Below are positions 8,280 through 17,264 of a DNA stretch of 64,000 nt, piece after piece (the stretch's first letter is position 1; every line of letters starts with the position of its first letter). The DNA comes from G963708235 sp963708235. GTDB lineage: Bacteria > Actinomycetota > Acidimicrobiia > Spongiisociales > UBA5794. The DNA lies in NCBI GenBank assembly GCA_963708235.1, contig OY970200.1:496001-560000 (forward strand), in the 5' to 3' direction. The notes beneath the pieces were generated by a model that was given only the letters and a program-made list of their open reading frames with translations, did no database searches and was not told the DNA's origin. The translations under genes were made by a program, and so were the position numbers.

Positions 8280-8834
8280 ATGACCGACGAGACCACAGAC
8301 AGCTCGGCCGAGACGGTCGAGGAAGCACCGGTGGCCGCACCGCTTCCCGATGACGCCGTGCTCGCCGCGCTGGTGGCCGACTTCCCGACGGTCGAGTTCC
8401 GCACCGTCGTGGTCCCGCAGGGCCCGCCCCAGGAGGTGGCGGTGGTCCCGGTCGAGGCCTATCACGATCTTGTCGCCGCCTGCCGCGGCGGCGGGTTCGA
8501 CACCTTCATCGATCTGTGTGGGGTCGACTACCTCCACCACCGCCCCCGCTACGAGGTGGTGGTGAACCTGCTCGACATGGCTCGCAAGGCGCGGGTACGC
8601 ATCCGCACCGGTGTCTCCGGGACCGAACCGGTGGCCCCCTCGATCACCGATGTGTTCCCCGGGGCCAACTTCTACGAGCGCGAGACCTACGACCTGTTCG
8701 GCATCACCTTCGAAGGTCACCCCGACCTCACCCGCATCCTGCTCCCCGACGACTGGGAGGGCCACCCGCTGCGCAAGGATTACTCGGTGGGCTCGGTGCC
8801 GGTGCAGTTCAAGGGAGCGCACCGCACACCATGA
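8280..8834 (+). CDS. nuoC: NADH-quinone oxidoreductase subunit C, operon 1
   Basis: NuoC is a peripheral-arm subunit that packs against NuoD and NuoB. The 184-residue protein ends with the family signature ERETYDLFGI, GHPDLTRILLPDDWEGHPLRKDY (read in two parts, residues about 138-170). An acidic N-terminus of about 25 residues precedes the conserved domain. The stop overlaps the nuoD start (ATGA at 8831). Confidence 0.95.
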   Translation: MTDETTDSSAETVEEAPVAAPLPDDAVLAALVADFPTVEFRTVVVPQGPPQEVAVVPVEAYHDLVAACRGGGFDTFIDLCGVDYLHHRPRYEVVVNLLDMARKARVRIRTGVSGTEPVAPSITDVFPGANFYERETYDLFGITFEGHPDLTRILLPDDWEGHPLRKDYSVGSVPVQFKGAHRTP

Positions 8835-10271
8835 GCGACACCCCGAGCCTCACCTCAGACGACCGGACGGCGCCCAACGTGGACTCGCCACCCGATACCG
8901 ATGTGACCCCCACCGAGGATGCGTCCGGCGAGCGCCGCCGTCTCCACGAGATCTGGGTCAGCGGCACCGAGGAACCGGAATGGGTCCGCGCCGCCACCGA
9001 CGAGGGCGCCCAGGAACTGCTCCCCGAAGCGCATGATCCCGGCGCCGCCACCCAGCGGGGGACGCTGGTCGACGACGACTTCGTGGTCGACGACGCCGCC
9101 GACGATGACGAACGTCAGATTCTCAACATGGGTCCCCAGCACCCCTCGACGCACGGGGTGCTCCGGCTCCAGCTCGAACTGGTGGGGGAGACGGTGCGGC
9201 GGGTCAAGCCGATCATCGGCTATCTCCACACCGGGATGGAGAAGACCGGCGAGACGCTCACCTGGCTGCAGGGACCGACCAACGTCACCCGGATGGACTA
9301 CCTGTCCCCGTTCCACAACGAGCTGGTGTTCTCGCTCGCCGTCGAGCAGCTTCTCGGTGTCGTCGTCCCGCCCCGGGCGCAGGCGATCCGGGTGCTGATG
9401 ACCGAGCTCAACCGGGTCTCCAGCCACACCCTCTTCCTCGCCACCCAGGGGATGGACCTCGGTGCCAGTTCGGTGATGATCTACGGCTGGCGGGAACGGG
9501 AACGGCTGCTCAACTTCTTCGAGACGGTCACCGGGCTGCGGATGAACCACAACTACATCCGCCCCGGGGGTGTCGCCGCCGATCTCCCCGATGGCTGGGA
9601 GGACGACGTCGAGGTCCTGCTCGACATCGTCCCCAAGGGTGTCGCCGAGATCGAGGAACTGCTCAACGAGAACCCGATCTTCCTCGACCGCACGCTCGGG
9701 GTCGGGGTGATCACGCCCGAGGAGTGCAAGGCGTACGGCGTGACCGGTCCGATGGCCCGGGCCTCGGGGATCGACTGGGACCTGCGGCGCGACCTCCCGT
9801 ACTCGGGTGTCGAGAACTACGAGTTCGATGTGCCGCTCGGCAAACACGGCGATGTCTTCGACCGCTACATCGTCAGGGTGAAGGAGGTCTACCAGTCGAT
9901 GCGGATCGTCGCCCAGATCCTGGAGACGTTGCCGGCCGGGGACTACCGCACCGAGGACCGCAAGGTGACCCCGCCACCGCGCAAGCGGATCGACGAGTCG
10001 ATGGAAGCCCTCATCCACCACTTCAAGATCTTCACCGAGGGGTTCAAGGTTCCGGCGGGCGAGATCTACCAGGCGGTGGAGGGGCCCCGTGGTGCAGCTC
10101 GGCGCCTACATCGTCTCCAACGGGACCGCCAAGCCGTGGCGGGTCCATGTCAGGGCGCCGTCGTTCGCCCATGTCCAGGCGCTCCCGGTGATGATGTCGG
10201 ACTCGCTGATCGCCGATGCGATCGCCACCCTCGCCTCGACCGATCCGGTGCTGGGAGACGTCGACCGATGA
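8831..10271 (+). pseudogene. nuoD: NADH-quinone oxidoreductase subunit D, operon 1, interrupted by a +1 frameshift
   Basis: NuoD forms the quinone pocket with NuoB. From ATG 8831 the frame gives a strongly acidic extension of about 95 residues, then NMGPQHPSTHGVLR and a normal NuoD to AVEGPRG at 10093. There the frame turns into arginine-rich nonsense and runs on into nuoE, while the true C-terminus (LGAYIVSNGTAKPWRVHVR to LGDVDR) continues in another frame to the stop at 10269-10271. Deleting one base, for example C10095, restores GPRGELGAY, the family consensus. The rest is intact and the stop-start overlap with nuoE is kept, so a sequencing error or a very recent mutation is more likely than decay. 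An intact NuoD is encoded at 31376. Confidence 0.9.
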
Positions 10272-10918
10272 CCGCCCGTCCCTTCGACAAGGTGCTCCCC
10301 GACTGGACACCCGCCAACCGGGAACGCGCCCGCATGATGCTGGAGCAGTACCCGGAACACCGCAGTGCGGTGATGCCGCTGCTCTACCTTGCGTCGCTCG
10401 AGCACGGCCATGTCACCGACGAGGGCATGCGCCAGGTCGGCGAGCTGACCGGGCTCACCTCGGCGCAGGTCCGCTCCGTCGCCAGCTTCTACACCATGTA
10501 CAAGCGTGACCACGTCGGTCGTTACCTGGTATCGGTGTGCACCTCGATCTCATGTTTCCTGCTCGGCGCCGACGACGTGCTCGCCGCCATCGAAGACGAG
10601 ACCGGAACCCCCGACGGCGAGAGCTCGACCGATGGTGTGTTCAGTGTCGAGCACGTCGAATGTCTCGGTGCCTGTGGTGGCGCCCCGGCGGTCCAGGTCA
10701 ACTACGAGCTGGTCGAGGGGGTCACTCCCGAGCAGGGTCGGAACCTCTGCCGGTGGCTGCGCACCGATTCGCCCGATGTGGTGTTCGGTGACGAGATGCA
10801 GGACCGGTTCGGTGGTCAGCGTTCCTTCGACTGGGGACCGGTCGAGATCGAGGGTGCCGTGGTCCCGGTTCCCGCGTTCGGACCTTACGGGTCGGTCGGC
10901 ATGAAGGGGGAGTCGTGA
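10268..10918 (+). CDS. nuoE: NADH-quinone oxidoreductase subunit E, operon 1
   Basis: NuoE is the [2Fe-2S] thioredoxin-like subunit of the NADH module. The 216-residue product has CTSISC and CLGAC, the C-x4-C and C-x3-C pairs that bind cluster N1a. ATG 10268 overlaps the nuoD stop. A tail of about 45 residues after the conserved domain (from VFGDEMQD) is not typical. A 325-bp gap with a repeat element separates it from nuoF, the only sizeable gap in this operon. Confidence 0.94.
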   Translation: MTARPFDKVLPDWTPANRERARMMLEQYPEHRSAVMPLLYLASLEHGHVTDEGMRQVGELTGLTSAQVRSVASFYTMYKRDHVGRYLVSVCTSISCFLLGADDVLAAIEDETGTPDGESSTDGVFSVEHVECLGACGGAPAVQVNYELVEGVTPEQGRNLCRWLRTDSPDVVFGDEMQDRFGGQRSFDWGPVEIEGAVVPVPAFGPYGSVGMKGES

Positions 10919-10984
10919 GCCGAGTCCCCGGTACCCGGTACCAGGCATGTGGTAGGGATCGCGGTGTCGCACGTCCGTCCCTCT

Positions 10985-11221
10985 CGGCCCTCCCCGCCCT
11001 GGGGGGCGGGGTGCCCGGAGCGCAGCGGAGGGCGGGGCGGGGCGCGAGCTCTCGGTGGATGTGTCTGGGGCGTTCACGATCCGGGTTCATCCGGGGATCT
11101 GTTTCTTGGTGTCGGCAGGTCGACACGATGCGATGTGGTGGGACGGCGAGGTCGCGCCCCGCCCCGTCTGCGGCCGCAGAGCCGACCGCAGCCACCCCGC
11201 CCCCCAGGGCGGGGAGGGCCG
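10985..11221. repeat. 237-bp GC-rich element with perfect 29-bp terminal inverted repeats inside the nuo1 operon
   Basis: Bases 10985-11013 and 11193-11221 are exact reverse complements (they begin CGGCCCTCCCC and end GGGGAGGGCCG). Each end is also a short hairpin by itself. The inner right part (CCCCGTCTGCGGCC... and CGCAGCCACCCC) matches units at 42021-42890 and 60176-60505. No open frame here looks like a protein. The element fills most of the gap between nuoE and nuoF and ends 22 bases before the nuoF ATG. Its structure fits a nonautonomous MITE- or REP-like repeat; I cannot identify target-site duplications. Confidence 0.75.
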
Positions 11222-11243
11222 AAGGCAGGATGGGAACGGCACC

Positions 11244-12542
11244 ATGACGGACCGCATCCTCTTCTCGCGGATGGAGGCCCATCCCTCGGACTCGCACACC
11301 ATCGGGAGGTACGAGGAGACCGGTGGCTACACCGCGTTGCGCCGCGGTCTCGGGATGCCGACCGAAGATGTCCTCGCCGTCATGAAGGCGTCGAACCTGC
11401 GTGGTCGCGGCGGGGCCGGGTTCCCCACCGGGGTCAAGTGGGGCTTTCTCGGATCTGGTGGCCCCCGGTATCTGGTGATCAACGGCGACGAGTCCGAGCC
11501 CGGGACCTTCAAGGACCGCCAACTCCTCGAACGCGACCCCCATCAGCTCATCGAAGGGGTCATCCTGTCGGCGTACGCCCTGGGCTGCCACCAGGCGTTC
11601 ATCTACATCCGCGGCGAGTACCCCCGCCCGGCGCGCCGGGTCCAGCACGCCGTCGAGGAGGCCTACGAGAAGGGGTACCTGGGTCGCGACATCCTCGGTT
11701 CCGGTTTCGACCTCGACATCACGGTCCATCTCGGCGCCGGCGCCTACATCTGCGGCGAGGAGACGGCGATGCTCAACTCGCTGGAGGGCCGCCGTGGCGA
11801 GCCGCGTATCAAGCCGCCGTTCCCCGCCGTCGAGGGGCTCTACGCCAAGCCCACCATCGTCAACAACGTCGAGACCATCTCCAATGTCCCGTGGCTGGTC
11901 CTCAACGGGGGAGAGGCGTATGCGGCCATCGGCCCCGAGACCTCCGCCGGGACCCGGCTGTTCTCGCTGTCCGGGCACATCCGCAAACCCGGCAACTACG
12001 AGATCGTGATGGGGATGACCTGGCGCGAGTTCTTCTACGACCTGGGTGGCGGGGTCCCCGACGACCGCAACATCAAGGCGTGGATCCCGGGCGGCGCCTC
12101 GGCGCCCTGGTTCGTCCCCGAACACCTCGATGTCCCCATCACCATCGACGACACCGGAAAACACGGATCGATGCTCGGGTCCGGCGCCGTGGTGGTGATG
12201 GACGAGACCACCAACGTGGTCGCCGCCGCCCACCGCATCGTCAAGTTCTTCGCCCACGAGTCCTGCGGGCAGTGCACCCCGTGTCGTGAGGGCTGCGACT
12301 GGTTGGAGAAGATGTTGTGGCGCATCCTCAACGGCAACGGCCGCCCCCAGGATCTCGACATGCTGCTCGACGTATGCGACAACATCAGCCCCGGGCTGCG
12401 GTGGCCCCCGGCGCAGACGACGATCTGCCCGCTCGGGCCGTCTGCGGTCTCGCCGATCCGGTCGATCATGACCCACTTCCGCAACGAGGTCGAAGCGATG
12501 GTTCCCGGTGCGGTGCTCCCCGAGGAGGTCGCCGTTGGCTGA
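11244..12542 (+). CDS. nuoF: NADH-quinone oxidoreductase subunit F, operon 1
   Basis: NuoF binds NADH and FMN and holds cluster N3. The 432-residue protein has the FMN/NADH motifs GRGGAGFPTGVKW, GDESEPGTFKDR and GAGAYICGEETA, and the [4Fe-4S] ligands SCGQCTPCREG plus a cysteine in TICPLG. ATG 11244 starts at the usual family position; the frame is open upstream only because it crosses the repeat element. The ribosome-binding site is weak, so the upstream element may have replaced the original spacing. nuoG follows 25 bases after the stop. Confidence 0.95.
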   Translation: MTDRILFSRMEAHPSDSHTIGRYEETGGYTALRRGLGMPTEDVLAVMKASNLRGRGGAGFPTGVKWGFLGSGGPRYLVINGDESEPGTFKDRQLLERDPHQLIEGVILSAYALGCHQAFIYIRGEYPRPARRVQHAVEEAYEKGYLGRDILGSGFDLDITVHLGAGAYICGEETAMLNSLEGRRGEPRIKPPFPAVEGLYAKPTIVNNVETISNVPWLVLNGGEAYAAIGPETSAGTRLFSLSGHIRKPGNYEIVMGMTWREFFYDLGGGVPDDRNIKAWIPGGASAPWFVPEHLDVPITIDDTGKHGSMLGSGAVVVMDETTNVVAAAHRIVKFFAHESCGQCTPCREGCDWLEKMLWRILNGNGRPQDLDMLLDVCDNISPGLRWPPAQTTICPLGPSAVSPIRSIMTHFRNEVEAMVPGAVLPEEVAVG

Positions 12543-12567
12543 TCAGCCCCAGGTGGAGGAAGCCCAG

Positions 12568-15000
12568 ATGGTGTCGATCTCGATCGACGGTGTGGACCGG
12601 CAGGTTCCCGCCGGACAGCTCGTCATCAAGGCCGCCGAGGATCACGGCACCTACATCCCCCGGTTCTGCTGGCACCCCCGGATGAAGCCGGTGGGGATGT
12701 GCCGGATGTGCCTGGTCGAGGTCGAGACCCCGCGCGGCAAGATGCTCACCACCTCGTGCACCATGCCGGTCGCCGAGGGCATGGTGGTCGACACCACGTC
12801 CGCCGTGGTCACCAAGGCCCAGGAGGGTGTGCTCGAGTTCCTGCTGATCAACCATCCGCTCGACTGCCCGGTATGTGACCGCGGTGGTGAATGCCCGCTC
12901 CAGGACCAGACCATGTCGTACGGTCCGGGGGAGAGCCGGTTCGTCGAGGAGAAGCGGCACTTCGAGAAACCGATCCCGATCAGCGACCTGGTGCTGCTCG
13001 ACCGGGAACGCTGCATCCTGTGCGCACGGTGCACCCGGTTCTCCGACGAGATCTCCGGTGATCCGTTGATCGAGTTCCAGGAACGCGGCGGCACCACCCA
13101 GGTGCTCAACTTCCCCGACGAGCCGTTCGCCTCCTATTTCTCCGGCAACACCGTGCAGATCTGCCCGGTGGGTGCGCTCACCGCCAAGCCGTACCGGTTC
13201 CGGGCACGACCTTGGGACCTGGAGGCGGTCGAGGCGGTCTCGCTGGTCGACACCGTCCACTCCAAGGTGTCGTTGCAGGCCAGCCAGAACGAACTGGTGC
13301 GGATCAACGCCGTCGACAACGGTCCCACCAACCAGGGCTGGCTGTCCGACAAGGACCGGTTCATCTTCGAGTACGTCAACTCCCCGGAACGGCTCACCAC
13401 ACCGCTGCTGCGCCGTGACGGCGAGCTGACCGCGGTGAGCTGGGGCGAGGCGCTCGACGAGGTGGCGACCCGCCTCGGTGCGATCCCCGGTGACCGGGTG
13501 GCCGGGCTGGGTGGCGCCCAGGCCAGCAACGAGGACGCCTACGCCCTGTCGAAGTATCTCCGCACGGTGGTGGGAACGCCACACATCGACGCCCAGATGG
13601 GCGACGGGCTCGACCCCCGGTTCCTTGCCGGGCTCGCCAACCGGGCCCGGATCGACGACCTGGAGACCGCCCGGACCATCCTGCTGTGGGCCGGCGATCT
13701 CAAGGAGGAACTCCCCGTCCTCTACCTCCGGGTCCGCCGCGCCGCCACCGAACTCGGCGCCAACCTGATCGTCGTCCACCCCACCTGGACCGGGCTCGAC
13801 GATGTCGCCACCCACAAGCTCACCTACAAGCCGGGAACCGGTCCCGAGATGCTGCGCCGACTCGCCGCCGACCGCACCGAACTGTTCGTCGAAGGTCCGG
13901 TGGTCGCCATCGTCGGTCGTACCGGAGGCGCCGAGGACCCACGGCTCGCCGAGGCCGTCGCCGCCTTCGCCACCGAGCTTCCCGACGCCAGGGTGATGCC
14001 CGTGGTGCGCCGAGCCAACACCTACGGCGCCATCGACATGGGTCTGGCGCCGACGTTGCTCCCCGGGCGGGTCCCCACCGATGACACGGCGGGCCGCAGC
14101 ATGATCGAGATCGAGTGGGGTCCCATCCCCGACGCCGAGGGCGGCGACGCCACCGCCATCCTCGAAGGCCTGCGGAGCGGCGAGTTGACCGGGTTGGTGC
14201 TCCATGGCGCCGATCCGGTCCGGGACCATCCGGCGCCCGATCTGGCCGCCGCCGCCCTCGAGGCCGCCGAGTTCGTGGTGGCGTTCGACATCTTCCTCAA
14301 CGACTCGTCGACGCTCGCCGATGTGGTGCTTCCCGTGACCGGGTTCGCCGAGACCGAAGGCACCGTCACCAACCTGGAGGGCCGGGTTCAGAAGATCAAC
14401 CGGCTGCTCCCCGGCCCCGGTCAGAGCCGGCCCACCTGGACCGTGCTCGACGACCTGGGGCGTCGGATGGGCGGCGACCTCGGGTTCACCTCGGCCGAGG
14501 CGCTCGCCAAGGAGATCGCTTCGGTGGCGCCGGTGTATGCCGGAGTCACCTGGGACGTGCTCGACTGGGGACCGGGCCGTCAGGGCGTGGTGGTTCCGGT
14601 GGAGGGCGGCGAGACCCCGCTGGTCTACACGCCCGCCGATCGCGGCCTGATCGCCGGTGGTGGCCGTTTCGGGCTCCATCTGGGACGCTCGTTGTACGAC
14701 GACGGGGTCCGGCTCCGGATGGCGCCCTCGGTCGGGAGGCTCGCCCGGGCGCCCTATGTCGCCATCCATCCCCGCGATGCCGGACTGCTGGCGATCAGCG
14801 AGGGACAGACCGTCCGCATCGACCGCGACGACGAGCACACCGGGAGCATCGAGGTCCCGGCCCGTCTCGATGCGTCACTGGCCGAGGGGACCGTGGTGGT
14901 CCCGGCCAACCTGGTCGCCACCGCCGCACTCGGAGCTCCGGCCTCGGTGACCGTCCATGCTGCCAATGGCGGGTCCGTTGACGGTGGGAGCGTGGCGTGA
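12568..15000 (+). CDS. nuoG: NADH-quinone oxidoreductase subunit G, operon 1
   Basis: NuoG is the large iron-sulfur subunit of the NADH arm. The 810-residue product has the [2Fe-2S] ligands (FCWH, GMCRMC, TTSC), the His-Cys3 cluster N5 (HPLDCPVCDRGGEC) and cluster N4 (CILCARC with ICPVGAL), then a molybdopterin-oxidoreductase-like domain without cofactor function. The optional N7 cysteine set found in some bacteria is absent: the segment reads VDTVHSKVSLQ. I chose ATG 12568 because GGAGGA lies seven bases upstream; a TTG at 12535 overlapping nuoF would add 11 residues. The stop overlaps the nuoH GTG. Confidence 0.94.
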   Translation: MVSISIDGVDRQVPAGQLVIKAAEDHGTYIPRFCWHPRMKPVGMCRMCLVEVETPRGKMLTTSCTMPVAEGMVVDTTSAVVTKAQEGVLEFLLINHPLDCPVCDRGGECPLQDQTMSYGPGESRFVEEKRHFEKPIPISDLVLLDRERCILCARCTRFSDEISGDPLIEFQERGGTTQVLNFPDEPFASYFSGNTVQICPVGALTAKPYRFRARPWDLEAVEAVSLVDTVHSKVSLQASQNELVRINAVDNGPTNQGWLSDKDRFIFEYVNSPERLTTPLLRRDGELTAVSWGEALDEVATRLGAIPGDRVAGLGGAQASNEDAYALSKYLRTVVGTPHIDAQMGDGLDPRFLAGLANRARIDDLETARTILLWAGDLKEELPVLYLRVRRAATELGANLIVVHPTWTGLDDVATHKLTYKPGTGPEMLRRLAADRTELFVEGPVVAIVGRTGGAEDPRLAEAVAAFATELPDARVMPVVRRANTYGAIDMGLAPTLLPGRVPTDDTAGRSMIEIEWGPIPDAEGGDATAILEGLRSGELTGLVLHGADPVRDHPAPDLAAAALEAAEFVVAFDIFLNDSSTLADVVLPVTGFAETEGTVTNLEGRVQKINRLLPGPGQSRPTWTVLDDLGRRMGGDLGFTSAEALAKEIASVAPVYAGVTWDVLDWGPGRQGVVVPVEGGETPLVYTPADRGLIAGGGRFGLHLGRSLYDDGVRLRMAPSVGRLARAPYVAIHPRDAGLLAISEGQTVRIDRDDEHTGSIEVPARLDASLAEGTVVVPANLVATAALGAPASVTVHAANGGSVDGGSVA

Positions 15001-16061
15001 CCCTGACCGGATGGGAGATCTTTCTCGAGGCGGCGATCAAGGTGGTGGTGGTCTTTGCGCTGCTGCTCAACGTCACCATCTTCCTGGTCTGGATCGAGCG
15101 CAAGCTGATCGCCGACATGCAGAACCGGGTCGGCCCGATGCGCGCCGGACCTTTCGGTCTGCTGCAGACCGTGGCCGACGGGGTCAAGCTGATCTTCAAG
15201 GAGAACGTCACCCCGAACCGGGCCCGTACCCAGCTCCTCATCTATCTGGCGGCCCCGGTTGCGGCGCTGGTCCCGGCCTTCCTCATCTTCCTCGCCATCC
15301 CCATCGGTCGACCGTTCATGATCGGTGACCGGGAGATCACGATGGCGGCGATCGATCTCAACATCGGTCTGCTGTTCATCCTGGCGGTGAGCTCGCTGGC
15401 GGTCTATGCGGTGGTGCTCGCCGGATGGTCATCGGGATCGAAGTACCCGTTGCTCGGTGGGGTGCGGGCCTCGGCACAGATGATCTCGTACGAAGCGGCG
15501 ATGGGGCTGGCGCTGGTCCCGGTGATCCTGTTCACGGGAACCACCTCGGTGACCGGGATCGTCGACGCCCAGGCAGGCGGCACCCTCGGGTTTCTCGGGG
15601 TGTGGAACGTGGTGCTGATCCCGTCGTTCATCATCTTCTTCATCTCCGCCGTCGCCGAGACCAACCGCCCACCGTTCGACCTGGTCGAGGCGGAGTCGGA
15701 ACTGGTCGGCGGGTTCTTCACCGAATACAGCGGGTTCCGCTTCGCCATGTTCTTCCTGGCGGAGTACGTCAACATGTTCAACATGTCGGCGCTCACCGTG
15801 ACGTTGTTCTTCGGTGGTTGGCACGGGCCCACGTTCGGTCTGGGTGCACCGTTCGACTGGATCCTCCCCATCGTGTGGTTCTTCGCCAAGACCCTGTTCT
15901 TCGTCTGCGTCTTCATCTGGATCCGCGCCTCGCTGCCACGGATGCGCTACGACCAGTTGATGGGGTTCGGTTGGAAGCGGCTGATCCCGGTCAGTTTGAT
16001 GTGGATCGCACTCGCTACCGTGGCCATCGCAGTTCGTCGATTCGGTTTGCCGTGGGCGTGA
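14997..16061 (+). CDS. nuoH: NADH-quinone oxidoreductase subunit H, operon 1
   Basis: NuoH is the membrane subunit that forms the quinone entry channel. The 354-residue protein starts at a GTG overlapping the nuoG stop and has about eight helices, with the conserved ERKLIADMQNRVGPMRAG near residue 33 and ETNRPPFDLVEAESELVGG near residue 220. Length and motifs are normal for the family. Confidence 0.95.
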   Translation: MTLTGWEIFLEAAIKVVVVFALLLNVTIFLVWIERKLIADMQNRVGPMRAGPFGLLQTVADGVKLIFKENVTPNRARTQLLIYLAAPVAALVPAFLIFLAIPIGRPFMIGDREITMAAIDLNIGLLFILAVSSLAVYAVVLAGWSSGSKYPLLGGVRASAQMISYEAAMGLALVPVILFTGTTSVTGIVDAQAGGTLGFLGVWNVVLIPSFIIFFISAVAETNRPPFDLVEAESELVGGFFTEYSGFRFAMFFLAEYVNMFNMSALTVTLFFGGWHGPTFGLGAPFDWILPIVWFFAKTLFFVCVFIWIRASLPRMRYDQLMGFGWKRLIPVSLMWIALATVAIAVRRFGLPWA

Positions 16062-16071
16062 GGGGATAACC

Positions 16072-16728
16072 ATGGGTTGGTTCGCAGATACGCTCGGCCC
16101 CTTCCGCGGGTTCGCCGTCACCTTGAGGCAGATGACCCGGCCACGGGTCACCAATCCGTACCCGTCGAAGAAGCGGGAGAAGCCGCAGCGCTTCCACGGC
16201 CGGCATGTCCTCAACCGCTACGAGGACGGGATGGAGAAGTGCATCGGGTGCGAGCTGTGCGCCGGGGTGTGCCCCGCCCGCTGCATCTATGTGCGTGGCG
16301 CCGACAACCCGCCCGACGCCCCGGTGAGCCCCGGTGAGCGTTTCGGGTTCATCTACGAGATCAACATGTTGCGCTGCATCTTCTGCGGACTGTGTGTCGA
16401 GGCGTGTCCCACCGAGGCCATCACCATGACCCATCTGTTCGAGATGTCGGTGGACAACCGCGACGACGCCATCTACACCCGCGACGAGCTGCTGGTCGAC
16501 ATCGACGGCACGCCGAACCATCCCCAGGCGGACAACCCGCTGATCGACCTCAAGGAAGCTCAGGATCGCCGACGGGTGGATGCGGGCGACCGCATCTTCG
16601 GGGCGTGCCGCCTACGAGGGCATCACGGCGTGGACTCCCTCCGCCGGGGTCGGGCTGCGCCCGCCGGAGAAGGGCCAGCACCAGGACGACCCGACCGAGG
16701 ACGCGCCATGAGCCCGGAGACCCCATGA
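16072..16728 (+). CDS. nuoI: NADH-quinone oxidoreductase subunit I, operon 1, C-terminus probably frameshifted
   Basis: NuoI carries clusters N6a and N6b. The protein has both motifs: CIGCELCAGVCPARC and CIFCGLCVEACP. The open frame gives 218 residues, but after about residue 168 it becomes arginine-rich and atypical. Skipping one G in the run at 16574-16576 reads instead RRWMRATASSGRAAYEG and a tail ending PPEKGQ..., with a stop at 16709-16711. That tail looks like normal coding sequence and would end 13 bases before nuoJ. I infer a single-base insertion, which could be real or a sequencing error; the iron-sulfur core is unaffected. Confidence 0.9.
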   Translation: MGWFADTLGPFRGFAVTLRQMTRPRVTNPYPSKKREKPQRFHGRHVLNRYEDGMEKCIGCELCAGVCPARCIYVRGADNPPDAPVSPGERFGFIYEINMLRCIFCGLCVEACPTEAITMTHLFEMSVDNRDDAIYTRDELLVDIDGTPNHPQADNPLIDLKEAQDRRRVDAGDRIFGACRLRGHHGVDSLRRGRAAPAGEGPAPGRPDRGRAMSPETP

Positions 16729-17264
16729 ACCCGGAGACTGTGGTGTTCATCATCTTTGCGGTGATCTCGATCGCCGGGGGTCTGGTGATGGTCGGTGCCC
16801 GCAACCCGATCTACTCGGCGATGGGGCTCCTGACATCGATGTTCTCGATGGCGGTGTTCTACGTCCTCAACAACGCCCACTTCCTCGCCGCCGTCCAGGT
16901 GATCATCTATGCCGGTGCGGTGATGACGCTGTTCCTGTTCGTGATCATGCTGATCGGTGTCGACCGCTCCGAGGACACCTCGGAGAAGCTGCCGTTGCAG
17001 CGGCCCGCCGCCCTGGTGCTGGGCGCCGGGTTGTTGGCGCTGATCATCGTCGCCGGTCGCGCCGCCTGGATCACCGGGAGCAGCCGGTTCGCCTCGGAGG
17101 AGTTCAACGGCACCATCGAGAACATCGCCGAGGAACTGTTCGGCACCTGGTTGATACCTTTCGAGGCCACCATCTTCCTGCTCACCATCGCCGCCGTCGG
17201 CACGGTGGCGCTGGCCTACTTCTCCGAGCAGCCACGCAGCGGGACCACGGGGGACGGCTCCTGA
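16725..17264 (+). CDS. nuoJ: NADH-quinone oxidoreductase subunit J, operon 1
   Basis: NuoJ is a five-helix membrane subunit next to NuoK and NuoA. The 179-residue product starts at ATG 16725 with GGAGA just upstream. Five hydrophobic segments are visible, with the conserved NPIYSAMGLLTSMFSMA and QVIIYAGAVMTLFLFVIML regions, the latter being helix 3, which changes form during turnover in known complex I structures. The stop shares a base with the nuoK start. Confidence 0.94.
   Translation: MNPETVVFIIFAVISIAGGLVMVGARNPIYSAMGLLTSMFSMAVFYVLNNAHFLAAVQVIIYAGAVMTLFLFVIMLIGVDRSEDTSEKLPLQRPAALVLGAGLLALIIVAGRAAWITGSSRFASEEFNGTIENIAEELFGTWLIPFEATIFLLTIAAVGTVALAYFSEQPRSGTTGDGS

Noticed and set aside
8516..10918. 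A single 800-codon NuoD-NuoE fusion
   Set aside because: The join is arginine-rich nonsense while the true NuoD C-terminus lies in another frame; it arises from the frameshift near 10095. nuoE has its own overlapping ATG.
12466..14838. A 790-codon open frame antisense to nuoG
   Set aside because: Shadow of nuoG with no recognisable motif or ribosome-binding site.
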